10,794 nucleotides of DNA, taken from assembly GCA_024636105.1 (NCBI GenBank), contig JAGXHO010000110.1:1-10794 (forward strand), given 5' to 3'. Position numbers and translations under genes: made by a program. Every line of letters starts with the position of its first letter. Position 1 is the stretch's first letter. The notes beneath the pieces are model-generated. The model saw only the letters and a program-made list of their open reading frames with translations. It ran no database searches and had not been told where the DNA came from. This document shows positions 1 through 6,389 of the stretch, one piece after another. Origin of the DNA: Trueperaceae bacterium (GTDB lineage Bacteria > Deinococcota > Deinococci > Deinococcales > Trueperaceae).

Positions 1-435
1 GTTCTGCTGGCGGCGCTTGAGCTCGCGCTCGACGCGCAGGCTGCCGGCGATCAGCCACAGCATCCCCAGGATGACGAGCGCGAAGAACGGTCCTTCGAAG
101 GCGAACATGCGCTGCGTCGATCGGGTGGCCGCTTCGGCGGCGCGCTGCGCCTCGGGGTCGATCTCGAGGCGCCCGGCGGTGGTCGCCTGCAGGTGCGGGT
201 AGCGCGCGAGGAGCGCGCTCGAGCGGCCGGGGTCGGCAGCGAGCAGATCGTTCGCGGTGGCGACGTCGCGGGTCCAGGCCGCGGCGCGCTCCTCGGCGGC
301 CGCCTCGAGCGCCCGCCCCTGGAACACCATCCACCACGCCACCTGAGCGAGGACGAAGGCGACGATCACGAAGAACGCGACGCGGGTAGCGGTGCGCGAC
401 CGCCCGCCCTGGAGGACCTCGGTCCGGCGGGTCAT
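1..435 (-). CDS. Partial sensor histidine kinase, N-terminal part (second, diverged copy)
   Basis: This is the first 145 codons of a membrane histidine kinase. It starts at ATG 435-433, which overlaps the TGA of the upstream hemB copy as ATGA, and it runs off the window edge. It encodes the same parts as the plus-strand kinase at 2415: a hydrophobic segment at about residues 16-36, a short extracytoplasmic stretch, a second hydrophobic segment at about 110-131 and the start of the cytoplasmic linker. It stops just before the phospho-acceptor His. By hand count about 21 of 145 residues differ from the plus-strand copy (about 86% identity), with no insertions or deletions. Many base changes are silent, for example all five differences in bases 1-60. 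That means the sequence evolved under selection as a working gene. It is most likely a related strain's gene joined in inverted orientation, rather than a second gene of this genome. Confidence 0.85.
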   Translation of the reverse strand, partial: MTRRTEVLQGGRSRTATRVAFFVIVAFVLAQVAWWMVFQGRALEAAAEERAAAWTRDVATANDLLAADPGRSSALLARYPHLQATTAGRLEIDPEAQRAAEAATRSTQRMFAFEGPFFALVILGMLWLIAGSLRVERELKRRQQN

Positions 436-1308
436 CCCGTCCAGCCCCCCTCCGCCGCTTCGATCGCGTGGTAGGTGAGGATCAGGTCGGCGCCGGCGCG
501 TCGAATCGCGAGGAGCGTCTCGCGCACGGCGTCGGCGCGGTCGAGCGCGCCCACCGCGGCGGCGGCCTCGAGCATCGCGTACTCGCCCGACACCTGGTAG
601 GCGACGAGCGGCAGCGAGGTGGTCGCGCGCACCCGGGCGATCACGTCCAGGTAGGGGAGGGCGGGCTTGACGAGCAGCAGGTCGGCCCCCTCGGCGACGT
701 CGAGCGCCGCTTCGACGTCGGCCTCGCGCCTGTTGCGCGGGTCCATCTGGTAGGTGCGGCGGTCGCTGGGGGGGCGCAGGTCGTGGTGGCTGGCGCCGGT
801 GGAGGGCGCCGACCCCGCGGCGTCGCGGAAGGGGCCGTAGAAGGCCGAGGCGTACTTGACCGCGTACGCGAGCACCGACACGCTCGTGTACCCGGTCGCA
901 TCGAGCCCCACGCGGATCGCGCCGACCCGGCCGTCCATCATGTCGGACGGGGCGACCACGTCGGCGCCCGCCTCGGCGTGGGCCACGGCCATGGCCGCGA
1001 GCCGCGGCAGCGTCGGGGCGTCTTCGACCACGGCGTGCGTCCCGTGCACGCGACCGGGCGCCAGCACGCCGCAGTGGCCGTGGTCGGTGTACCCGCACAG
1101 GCAGACGTCGGTCATCAGCACCAGGTCGTCGCCGAACGCGGCCCGGGCGGCGCGCAGCGCCGACGCCACCGGCCCTTCGGGGTCGGCGGCGGCGCTGCCG
1201 ACCCCGTCCTTGGTGGCGCCGTCGACCACGCCGAAGAGCATCACCGAGCGCACGCCCGCTGCGAGCGCGCGTTCGAGCTCGGGCAGCAGGCGGTCGACCG
1301 ACCGCCGA
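432..1308 (-). CDS. hemB: Partial delta-aminolevulinic acid dehydratase, 5'-truncated (second, diverged copy)
   Basis: The minus strand encodes about 290 residues of porphobilinogen synthase, matching residues ~53-343 of the plus-strand HemB. It keeps the cysteine zinc motif DVCLCGYTDHGHCG and both active-site lysine contexts (YAVKYAS and LLVKPALPYLD), and it ends in the same GGWTG before TGA 434-432. The first ~52 codons are missing: homology stops abruptly near 1308, where the sequence switches to unrelated plus-strand coding DNA. About 27 residues differ from the plus-strand copy (about 91% identity by hand count), mostly in two variable patches, with all catalytic residues kept. The open minus-strand frame continues past 1308 to 1859, but that part is only antisense to the other hemB. 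I read this as a chimeric join to a related strain. A real inverted partial duplication is the less likely alternative. Confidence 0.85.
1291..1300. other. 10-base palindrome at the chimeric junction
   Basis: CGGTCGACCG is perfectly self-complementary. It lies next to the point (about 1300-1308) where the reversed hemB copy ends and a new plus-strand coding frame begins. A self-complementary stretch at an inverted join fits template switching or fold-back during amplification or library preparation. Such palindromes are common in DNA this rich in GC, so the coincidence is suggestive only. Confidence 0.5.
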
Positions 1309-1309
1309 A

Positions 1310-1390
1310 GCGGTCGCCACGGCGCTGGCGGGCGCGTCGATCGCGTCCTCCGCGCCCTCGGGGCGCACGGTCGAAAGGACCGCCCCGTGA
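1310..1390 (+). CDS. 3' end of an unidentified upstream gene of the heme operon
   Basis: A frame ending at TGA 1388-1390 overlaps the hemB GTG (1387-1389) as GTGA, the same stop-start arrangement as the other operon junctions. Its ~26 codons almost all end in G or C, as expected for coding DNA of this genome. The peptide ends in RTVERTAP. The 5' part is lost at the chimeric junction; the preceding codons at 1301-1309 read T-A-E but are partly shared with the reversed arm. The position suggests an earlier heme gene such as hemC or hemD, but the remnant is too short to identify. Confidence 0.5.
   Translation, partial: AVATALAGASIASSAPSGRTVERTAP
1374..1379 (+). promoter_or_regulatory. Ribosome binding site of hemB
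   Basis: AAAGGA lies 7 bases upstream of GTG 1387. It decides the hemB start, because the open frame continues upstream through the chimeric junction to 856 and would otherwise suggest a falsely extended protein. Confidence 0.65.
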
Positions 1391-2418
1391 GCGCGCACCG
1401 CCCGCGCCGCCTGCGCACCACCCCGGCGCTCCGCGCCCTGGTCGCCGAGACCCACGTGGCCCCCGAGCACCTGATCTGGCCGACCTTCGTCGTGGGCGGT
1501 CGCGACCGGGTGGAACCGATCGCGTCGCTGCCGCGGGTGGCGCGGCGCTCCGTCGACCGGTTGCTGCCCGAGCTCGAGCGCGCGCTCGCGGCGGGCGTGC
1601 GCTCCGTGATGCTCTTCGGCGTCGTCGACGGCGCCGCCAAGGACGCGGTCGGCAGCGCCGCCGCCGACCCCGAGGGTCCGGTGGCCTCGGCGCTGCGCGC
1701 CGCCCGAGCCGCATTCGGCGACGACCTGGTGCTGATGACCGACGTCTGCCTGTGCGGGTACACCGACCACGGCCACTGCGGCGTGCTCGAAGCCGGCCGT
1801 CCGCATGCCGCCCACGCCGTGATCGCCGACGACCCGACGCTGCCGCGGCTGGCGGCCATGGCCGTAGCTCATGCCGAGGCGGGCGCCGACGTGGTCGCCC
1901 CGTCCGACATGATGGACGGCCGCGTGGCCGCGATCCGCGCGGGGCTCGACGCGGCCGGGCACTCGGGCGCGTCGGTGCTCGCGTACGCGGTCAAGTACGC
2001 ATCGGCCTTCTACGGCCCGTTCCGCGACGCCGCCGGGTCGGCGCCTGGTGCTTCGCCCGCGCACCACGACCTGCGCCCACCCGGTGACCGCCGCACCTAC
2101 CAGATGGACCCCCGCAACGTGCGCGAGGCCGACGTCGAGGCGGCGCTCGACGTCGCCGAAGGGGCCGACCTGCTGCTCGTCAAGCCCGCGCTCCCCTACC
2201 TGGACGTGGTCGCCCGGGTGCGTGCGCGCACCTCGCTGCCGCTCGTCGCCTACCAGGTCTCGGGCGAGTACGCGATGCTCGAGGCGGCCGCCGCCGTGGG
2301 CGCGCTCGACCGCGCCGACGCCGTGCGCGAGACGCTCCTCGCGATCCGCCGCGCCGGCGCCGACCTCATCCTCAGCTACCACGCGATCGAGGCGGCCGAA
2401 GGGGGTTGGACCGGGTGA
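1387..2418 (+). CDS. hemB: Delta-aminolevulinic acid dehydratase (porphobilinogen synthase)
   Basis: This cytoplasmic enzyme condenses two 5-aminolevulinate molecules into porphobilinogen. The protein has 343 residues, a normal length for the family. The GTG start follows AAAGGA and gives the typical N-terminus, HRPRRLRTTPALRALV. Residues 119-132 hold the zinc-type metal site DVCLCGYTDHGHCG, with Cys121, Cys123 and Cys131 as ligands, so this is a zinc-dependent rather than a purely magnesium-type enzyme. The two active-site lysines are Lys203 (YAVKYAS) and Lys266 (LLVKPALPYLD), the latter being the expected Schiff-base residue. The start overlaps the previous gene by 4 bases (GTGA), and the stop overlaps the kinase start by 4 bases (GTGA at 2415-2418), so translation is probably coupled on both sides. 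The first ~52 residues are absent from the reversed copy. Confidence 0.97.
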   Translation: MSAHRPRRLRTTPALRALVAETHVAPEHLIWPTFVVGGRDRVEPIASLPRVARRSVDRLLPELERALAAGVRSVMLFGVVDGAAKDAVGSAAADPEGPVASALRAARAAFGDDLVLMTDVCLCGYTDHGHCGVLEAGRPHAAHAVIADDPTLPRLAAMAVAHAEAGADVVAPSDMMDGRVAAIRAGLDAAGHSGASVLAYAVKYASAFYGPFRDAAGSAPGASPAHHDLRPPGDRRTYQMDPRNVREADVEAALDVAEGADLLLVKPALPYLDVVARVRARTSLPLVAYQVSGEYAMLEAAAAVGALDRADAVRETLLAIRRAGADLILSYHAIEAAEGGWTG

Positions 2419-2849
2419 ACCGCCGCTCCGAAGACCTCCGCGGCGGCCGCTCGCGAACCGCCACCCGGGTCGCGTTCTTCGTGATCGTCGCCTTCGTACT
2501 CGCGCAGGTCGCGTGGTGGATGGTGTTCCAGGCGCGGGCGCTCGATGCGGCCGCCGAGGAGCGCGCGGCGTCCTGGTCGCGCGACGTCGCCTCCGCGAAC
2601 CAGCTGCTCGCGGCCGACCCAAGCGCGATTGCCGCGCTGCTCGAGCGCTACCCGCACCTGCGGGCGACGGCCGTCGGGCGCCTCGACATCGACCCCGATG
2701 CCCAGCGCGCCGCCGAAGCCGCGACCCGCTCGACCCAGCGCATGTTCGCCTTCGAGGGTCCCTTCTTCGCGTTCGTGATCCTGGGGATGCTCTGGTTGAT
2801 CGCCGGCAGCCTGCGCGTGGAGCGCGAGCTGAAGCGGCGCCAGCAGAAC
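1542..2849 (+). repeat. Right arm of the imperfect inverted repeat
   Basis: This is the counterpart of the left arm and covers HemB from about residue 53 to its end plus the first 145 codons of the histidine kinase. It lies inside intact genes with a complete upstream and downstream context, so this arm is taken as the native locus and the left arm as the foreign or chimeric one. Confidence 0.9.
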
Positions 2850-3584
2850 TTCCTGTCCGCGGTGACCCACGAGTTCAAGACGCCGATCGGCACGCTGCGG
2901 CTGTTGGTGCAGACGCTCTCGCTGCGGCCCGCGTCGCCCGAACGGACGGTCGCGTACCTGCGCAAGATGGAGACCGAGCTCGACCGCCTCGAGCGCACGA
3001 GCGACCAGGTGCTCGCCAGCGCGCGGCTGCAGCACGCCGACGCGCCGCCGGTGCTGGCCGCCGCCGACCTGAACACCGTCGTCCAGGGGCACCTCGGGCG
3101 CGCCCGTGCGGGCCTGGAGCAGCGCGGCGCCGTCCTCGAGATCGCCTACGCCCCAGCAGCGCTTCCGGTTTCGCTTGACCTGGACGCGTTCGCGATCGTG
3201 CTCCACAACCTGCTCGACAACGCGGTCAAGTACGACCGGCATCCCCAGAAGCGGATCCGTGTGACGCTGCACGCCGCGGGCGACCTGGTGCACCTGCACG
3301 TCGACGACGCCGGTCCGGGTCTGACGCGCGACGAGCGCGAGCGGGTGTTCGACCGCTTCTACCGCGCCGGCGACGAGATGACCCGGACGACCGCCGGCGT
3401 CGGCATCGGCCTCCACCTGGTGCGGACGATCGTCGAGTCGCTGCACGGCTGGGTGCGCGCCGAGGAGAACCCGGCCGGCGCCGGGGCGCGCTTCACGGTG
3501 GTGCTGCCGCGGCGGGTGGCGGCGGCCGAAGAGGGCGCCGCGACCACCAGCGGCGGCGTGCGCACCGCGGAGGCGCGGGCGTGA
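2415..3584 (+). CDS. Membrane sensor histidine kinase embedded in the heme operon
   Basis: This 389-residue kinase probably phosphorylates the regulator encoded next to it. GTG 2415 is chosen as start: it overlaps the hemB stop as GTGA, follows AAGGGGG (2399-2405), and aligns with the ATG of the diverged second copy, giving NRRSEDLRGGRSRTATR. A TTG at 2406 is the rejected alternative. Domains: transmembrane helix 1 at about 16-36, a ~75-residue extracytoplasmic region with no recognisable sensor fold, transmembrane helix 2 at about 110-131, H box VTHEFKTPIGTLRL with His152, N box LHNLLDNAVKYD (265-275), G1 box VDDAGPG, then DRFYR and the G2 box GVGIGLHLV (about 328-336). An Ala/Glu/Thr-rich tail of about 20 residues ends the protein. 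The signal is unknown; heme, porphyrin intermediates, iron or oxidative stress are guesses from context only. Confidence 0.93.
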   Translation: MNRRSEDLRGGRSRTATRVAFFVIVAFVLAQVAWWMVFQARALDAAAEERAASWSRDVASANQLLAADPSAIAALLERYPHLRATAVGRLDIDPDAQRAAEAATRSTQRMFAFEGPFFAFVILGMLWLIAGSLRVERELKRRQQNFLSAVTHEFKTPIGTLRLLVQTLSLRPASPERTVAYLRKMETELDRLERTSDQVLASARLQHADAPPVLAAADLNTVVQGHLGRARAGLEQRGAVLEIAYAPAALPVSLDLDAFAIVLHNLLDNAVKYDRHPQKRIRVTLHAAGDLVHLHVDDAGPGLTRDERERVFDRFYRAGDEMTRTTAGVGIGLHLVRTIVESLHGWVRAEENPAGAGARFTVVLPRRVAAAEEGAATTSGGVRTAEARA

Positions 3585-4300
3585 GCGCGCGCGTGGTCGT
3601 GATCGAGGACGAAGCCGCGATGGCCGATGTCCTGCGCGACAACCTGGAGGCCGAGGGGTACCGGGTCACGATCGCCCCCGACGGGCCGGCCGGGGAGGCC
3701 GAGTGGGCCGCCGGGGCTGATCTGGTGGTCCTGGACGTCATGCTCCCAGGTATCGACGGCTTCAGCCTCTGCGAACGCCGCCGCGCTGCGGGCGACGCGA
3801 CGCCGGTCCTGTTCCTCTCCGCCCGGGGTGAGCCCGAGGACCGCGTCCGCGGGCTGCGCGCGGGGGGCGACGACTACCTGGCGAAGCCGTTCCACCTGCC
3901 CGAGTTCCTGCTCCGCGTCGACGCGCTGCTGCGCCGTCGCTCGTGGGGGGCGACCGGGTCGCCGATCGAGGAGCTCCGCTTCGCCGGCCACGCGGTCGAC
4001 CTGCGGAGCTGGACGGCCATGCTCGCTGATGGCCGCCGCGAGGCGCTCGGGGTGCGCGAGGTCGGCATCCTGCGGATCTTGGCCGAGCGCGCGGGCCAGG
4101 TGGTCGGCCGCGACGACATCTTGGACGTGGTGTGGGGCGACGACGCCTTCCCCTCGTCGCGCACGATCGACAACGTGGTGCTGCGGCTGCGTCGGCTGTT
4201 CGAGCCCGACCCCTCCGCCCCCGTGCACATCCATACCGTCTGGGGGGTGGGGTACCGCTTCACGCCTGAACCCGAACCGGACCACGAGGAGGACCGATGA
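3581..4300 (+). CDS. OmpR/PhoB-family response regulator, partner of the adjacent kinase
   Basis: This is a 239-residue DNA-binding regulator. The receiver domain (about 1-120) has the acidic pair Glu9/Asp10, phospho-acceptor Asp52 in LVVLDVMLPGIDG, the switch Ser80 (LFLSARGE) and Lys102 (YLAKPFHLPEF). The C-terminal half (about 130-232) is a winged helix of the OmpR type, with LGVREVGILRILAERAGQVV, the recognition-helix region RTIDNVVLRLRRLFEPD, and the closing VWGVGYRF hairpin. GTG 3581 overlaps the kinase stop as GTGA and is preceded by GGAGG (3569-3573) at a spacing of 7. Its stop overlaps hemE as ATGA. Co-translation with the kinase and with hemE makes them a cognate pair and makes the heme genes plausible targets, but no binding site was recognised in the window. 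The operon promoter lies beyond the chimeric junction. Confidence 0.95.
   Translation: MSARVVVIEDEAAMADVLRDNLEAEGYRVTIAPDGPAGEAEWAAGADLVVLDVMLPGIDGFSLCERRRAAGDATPVLFLSARGEPEDRVRGLRAGGDDYLAKPFHLPEFLLRVDALLRRRSWGATGSPIEELRFAGHAVDLRSWTAMLADGRREALGVREVGILRILAERAGQVVGRDDILDVVWGDDAFPSSRTIDNVVLRLRRLFEPDPSAPVHIHTVWGVGYRFTPEPEPDHEEDR
4286..4293 (+). promoter_or_regulatory. Strong ribosome binding site of hemE
   Basis: GAGGAGGA lies just upstream of ATG 4297 and within the last codons of the regulator gene. It is the best Shine-Dalgarno match seen in the operon. It suggests hemE is translated efficiently on its own as well as by coupling through the ATGA overlap. Confidence 0.7.
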
Positions 4301-5334
4301 GCCTGCTGCTCCGCGCCCTGAAGGGTGAGGACACGCCGAGCGCGCCCGTGTGGGTCATGCGTCAGGCGGGCCGCCACCTACCCGAGTACCGCGCCCTCAA
4401 GGAGCGCCACGACTTCTGGACGCTCGCGCGCACGCCGGAGCTGACGGCCGAGGTCACGCTGCAGCCGGTGCGCCGCTACGGCATGGACGGCGCGATCCTG
4501 TTCAGCGACATCATGACGCCGCTCCCGCCGATGGGGCTGGACCTCGACTTCCGTCCCGGTCCGGTGCTGACCGCCCCCGTGCGCGACCGCGCGGCGGTCG
4601 ACGCGCTGCGGGTGCCGAGCGAGGACGAGGTCGCCCCGTTCGTCGGCGACGCGATCCGGCTGTTGCGCGCCGAACTCGAGCGCGAGCACCCCGGCGCCGC
4701 GCTCCTCGGGTTCGGCGGGGCGCCGCTCACCCTCGCGACGTACGCGGTCGAGGGGTCGGGGAGCAAGGAGTACGCGCGCTTCCGCGCCTTCCTGCGCGCC
4801 GAGCCCGACGCGGCGCACGCCTTGCTGGGCAAGCTCGCCGACGCCTCGATCGCCTACCTGCGGATGCAGGTGAAGGCGGGCGCGCAGGCGATCCAACTGT
4901 TCGACTCCTGGGCCGGGCTGCACGACGCCGCGACCTACGCGCGCTTCGGAGCGCCCTACGCCAAGCGCGTGCTGGACGGACTCGCCGACCTGAAGGTACC
5001 GCGCATCTACCTGGCGCTCGACGGCGCCCACCTCGAACGCCAGGTCGCGGCGCTCCCGTGCGAAGCGCTGTCGGTCGACTGGCGGCGGCCGCTGGGCGCC
5101 TGGCGCGCCGTGGCGCCGGCCAAGACGCTGCAGGGGAACCTCGACCCGGCCGCGCTACTCGGACCGCACGACGCGCTCGAGGAGGAGGTGCGCGGGGTCC
5201 TGCGCGCCGGCCTCGGCGGCGCCCACGTGTTCAACCTCGGGCACGGCATCTTCCCCGAGACCGACCCCGCTGCGGTCGAGCGGCTCGTGGCCACCGTGCG
5301 CGGCTTCGACCGGCGAGCCCAGGCGGCCCGATGA
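4297..5334 (+). CDS. hemE: Uroporphyrinogen III decarboxylase
   Basis: This enzyme removes four carboxyl groups from uroporphyrinogen III to give coproporphyrinogen III in the cytoplasm, without a cofactor. The 345-residue length is normal. The N-terminal signature PVWVMRQAGRHLPEYR (residues 17-32) carries the substrate-binding Arg22 and Arg26. Asp71 in ILFSDIMTPL is the central substrate-binding and catalytic aspartate of the family. Tyr149 (LATYAVEG), Ser204 (LFDSWAG) and His315 (NLGHGIFP) match the remaining conserved active-site positions. ATG 4297 overlaps the regulator stop as ATGA, and the end overlaps hemF as ATGA. A kinase/regulator pair directly before hemE, with hemB upstream of it, is an unusual arrangement for this pathway. 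Confidence 0.97.
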   Translation: MSLLLRALKGEDTPSAPVWVMRQAGRHLPEYRALKERHDFWTLARTPELTAEVTLQPVRRYGMDGAILFSDIMTPLPPMGLDLDFRPGPVLTAPVRDRAAVDALRVPSEDEVAPFVGDAIRLLRAELEREHPGAALLGFGGAPLTLATYAVEGSGSKEYARFRAFLRAEPDAAHALLGKLADASIAYLRMQVKAGAQAIQLFDSWAGLHDAATYARFGAPYAKRVLDGLADLKVPRIYLALDGAHLERQVAALPCEALSVDWRRPLGAWRAVAPAKTLQGNLDPAALLGPHDALEEEVRGVLRAGLGGAHVFNLGHGIFPETDPAAVERLVATVRGFDRRAQAAR

Positions 5335-6389
5335 GCGCACCCCCGGACCCCGTTCGGGCGGGCGACGCACGGCCCTTCGGCCTCGACCTCGACGGTCGCC
5401 GAGCGCGCGTGCTGGACGCGATGCTGACCGCTCAGGCGACGCTCGTCGCCGGCTTCGAGGCGCTCGAGGACGCGCAGGCGCACGAGGTGCCGAACGCCCT
5501 CGACCCGGACGTGGACGTCGACGCTGCCCCCGGCCGCTTCGGCCGCCACGTCTGGCGCCGGCCCGAGGGCGGCGGCGGCCAGGCGCGCGTGATCGAGGGG
5601 GGCAGGGTGTTCGAGCGCGGCGGCGTGAACGTCTCGGCCGTGCGCGGCGAGCGGGTGCCGCCCAGCCTCGCGGACACCCACCCCGGCACCGAGGGCCGCC
5701 CCTGGTTCGCCACCGGCGTCTCGCTGGTGCTGCACGCGCGCAACCCGTTCGTACCGGCCTTCCACGCCAACTTCCGCTACTTCGAGGTCGGTGGCGAGGG
5801 GCCTCCCGCCTGGTGGTTCGGCGGCGGCGCCGACCTCACGCCCGCGTACCCCGTCGACCACGACGTGCGCCACTTCCACGCGGCGCTGGCCGACTGGTGC
5901 GCCGCCCATCCACAGGCCGACTACTCGGCCTGGAAGGCGACGTGCGACGCGTACTTCACCGTGCGCCACCGCGGCGAGATGCGCGGCGTGGGCGGCGTCT
6001 TCTTCGACGAGCTCAGCCCGGCCGGCCGGGGCGACTTCGAGGCCGACCTCGCCTGCGTGCGGGGGGGCATCGAGGCGCTCCTGCCGGCCTACGCGCCGCT
6101 CGTGGAGCGCCACCGCCGCGACCCCTATACCGCCGCCGAGCGCGCCTGGCAGGCGGTGCGCCGCGGTCGCTACGTGGAGTTCAACCTCGTCTACGACCGC
6201 GGCACGCTCTTCGGACTCCAGACCGGCGGCCACATCGAGGCGATCCTGATGTCCATGCCGCCGGTCGCCCGGTGGGCGTTCGACCACCAGCCCGAGCCCG
6301 GCAGCCCCGAGGCAGCCGCGCTCCCCTACTTCCAACCCCGCGCATGGCTCGAGAGCCCCGGCGGGACCCCCGCGAGGAGCGACCCATGA
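5331..6389 (+). CDS. hemF: Oxygen-dependent coproporphyrinogen III oxidase
   Basis: This enzyme converts coproporphyrinogen III to protoporphyrinogen IX by two oxidative decarboxylations that use O2. The protein has 352 residues. Diagnostic segments are HARNPFVPAFHANFRYFE (about 135-152), WWFGGGADLTPAYP (161-174), GGVFFDEL (221-228) and the C-terminal RYVEFNLVYDRGTLFGL and QTGGHIEAILMSMPP (280-311). ATG 5331 overlaps the hemE stop as ATGA. The open frame extends upstream to 4350 inside hemE, but that part is only a shadow frame. A modest AGGCGG (5321-5326) precedes the start. HemF, rather than the radical-SAM enzyme HemN, points to aerobic heme synthesis through the protoporphyrin-dependent route, in line with the ferrochelatase and PPO that follow. 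Confidence 0.97.
   Translation: MSAPPDPVRAGDARPFGLDLDGRRARVLDAMLTAQATLVAGFEALEDAQAHEVPNALDPDVDVDAAPGRFGRHVWRRPEGGGGQARVIEGGRVFERGGVNVSAVRGERVPPSLADTHPGTEGRPWFATGVSLVLHARNPFVPAFHANFRYFEVGGEGPPAWWFGGGADLTPAYPVDHDVRHFHAALADWCAAHPQADYSAWKATCDAYFTVRHRGEMRGVGGVFFDELSPAGRGDFEADLACVRGGIEALLPAYAPLVERHRRDPYTAAERAWQAVRRGRYVEFNLVYDRGTLFGLQTGGHIEAILMSMPPVARWAFDHQPEPGSPEAAALPYFQPRAWLESPGGTPARSDP

Larger units (their letters stand above)
1..1308 (-). repeat. Left arm of a large imperfect inverted repeat
   Basis: Bases 1-1308 are the reverse complement, with divergence, of about 1542-2849. Each position p pairs with 2850-p at both ends checked: the terminal AAC codon at 3-1 against 2847-2849, the kinase starts at 435 and 2415, and GTCGAC at 1293-1298 against 1552-1557. 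The net length difference is therefore zero over 1.3 kb. The arms are separated by about 230 bases. Confidence 0.9.

Noticed and set aside
856..1386. Plus-strand frame extending hemB upstream to 856
   Set aside because: It crosses the chimeric junction and is antisense to the reversed hemB. The GTG at 1387 has a ribosome binding site, a stop-start overlap and the proper HemB N-terminus.
432..1859. A 475-codon minus-strand frame that looks like a HemB with a long N-terminal extension
   Set aside because: Only 432-1308 is homologous coding sequence. The rest is antisense to the plus-strand hemB and is joined at the chimeric junction; its composition is the Arg/Ala/Ser/Pro-rich pattern of a shadow frame.
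4350..5330. Long in-frame extension upstream of hemF
   Set aside because: It is a shadow of hemE, rich in Arg, Ala and Gly with no family features. HemF homology begins after the ATG at 5331, which overlaps the hemE stop.
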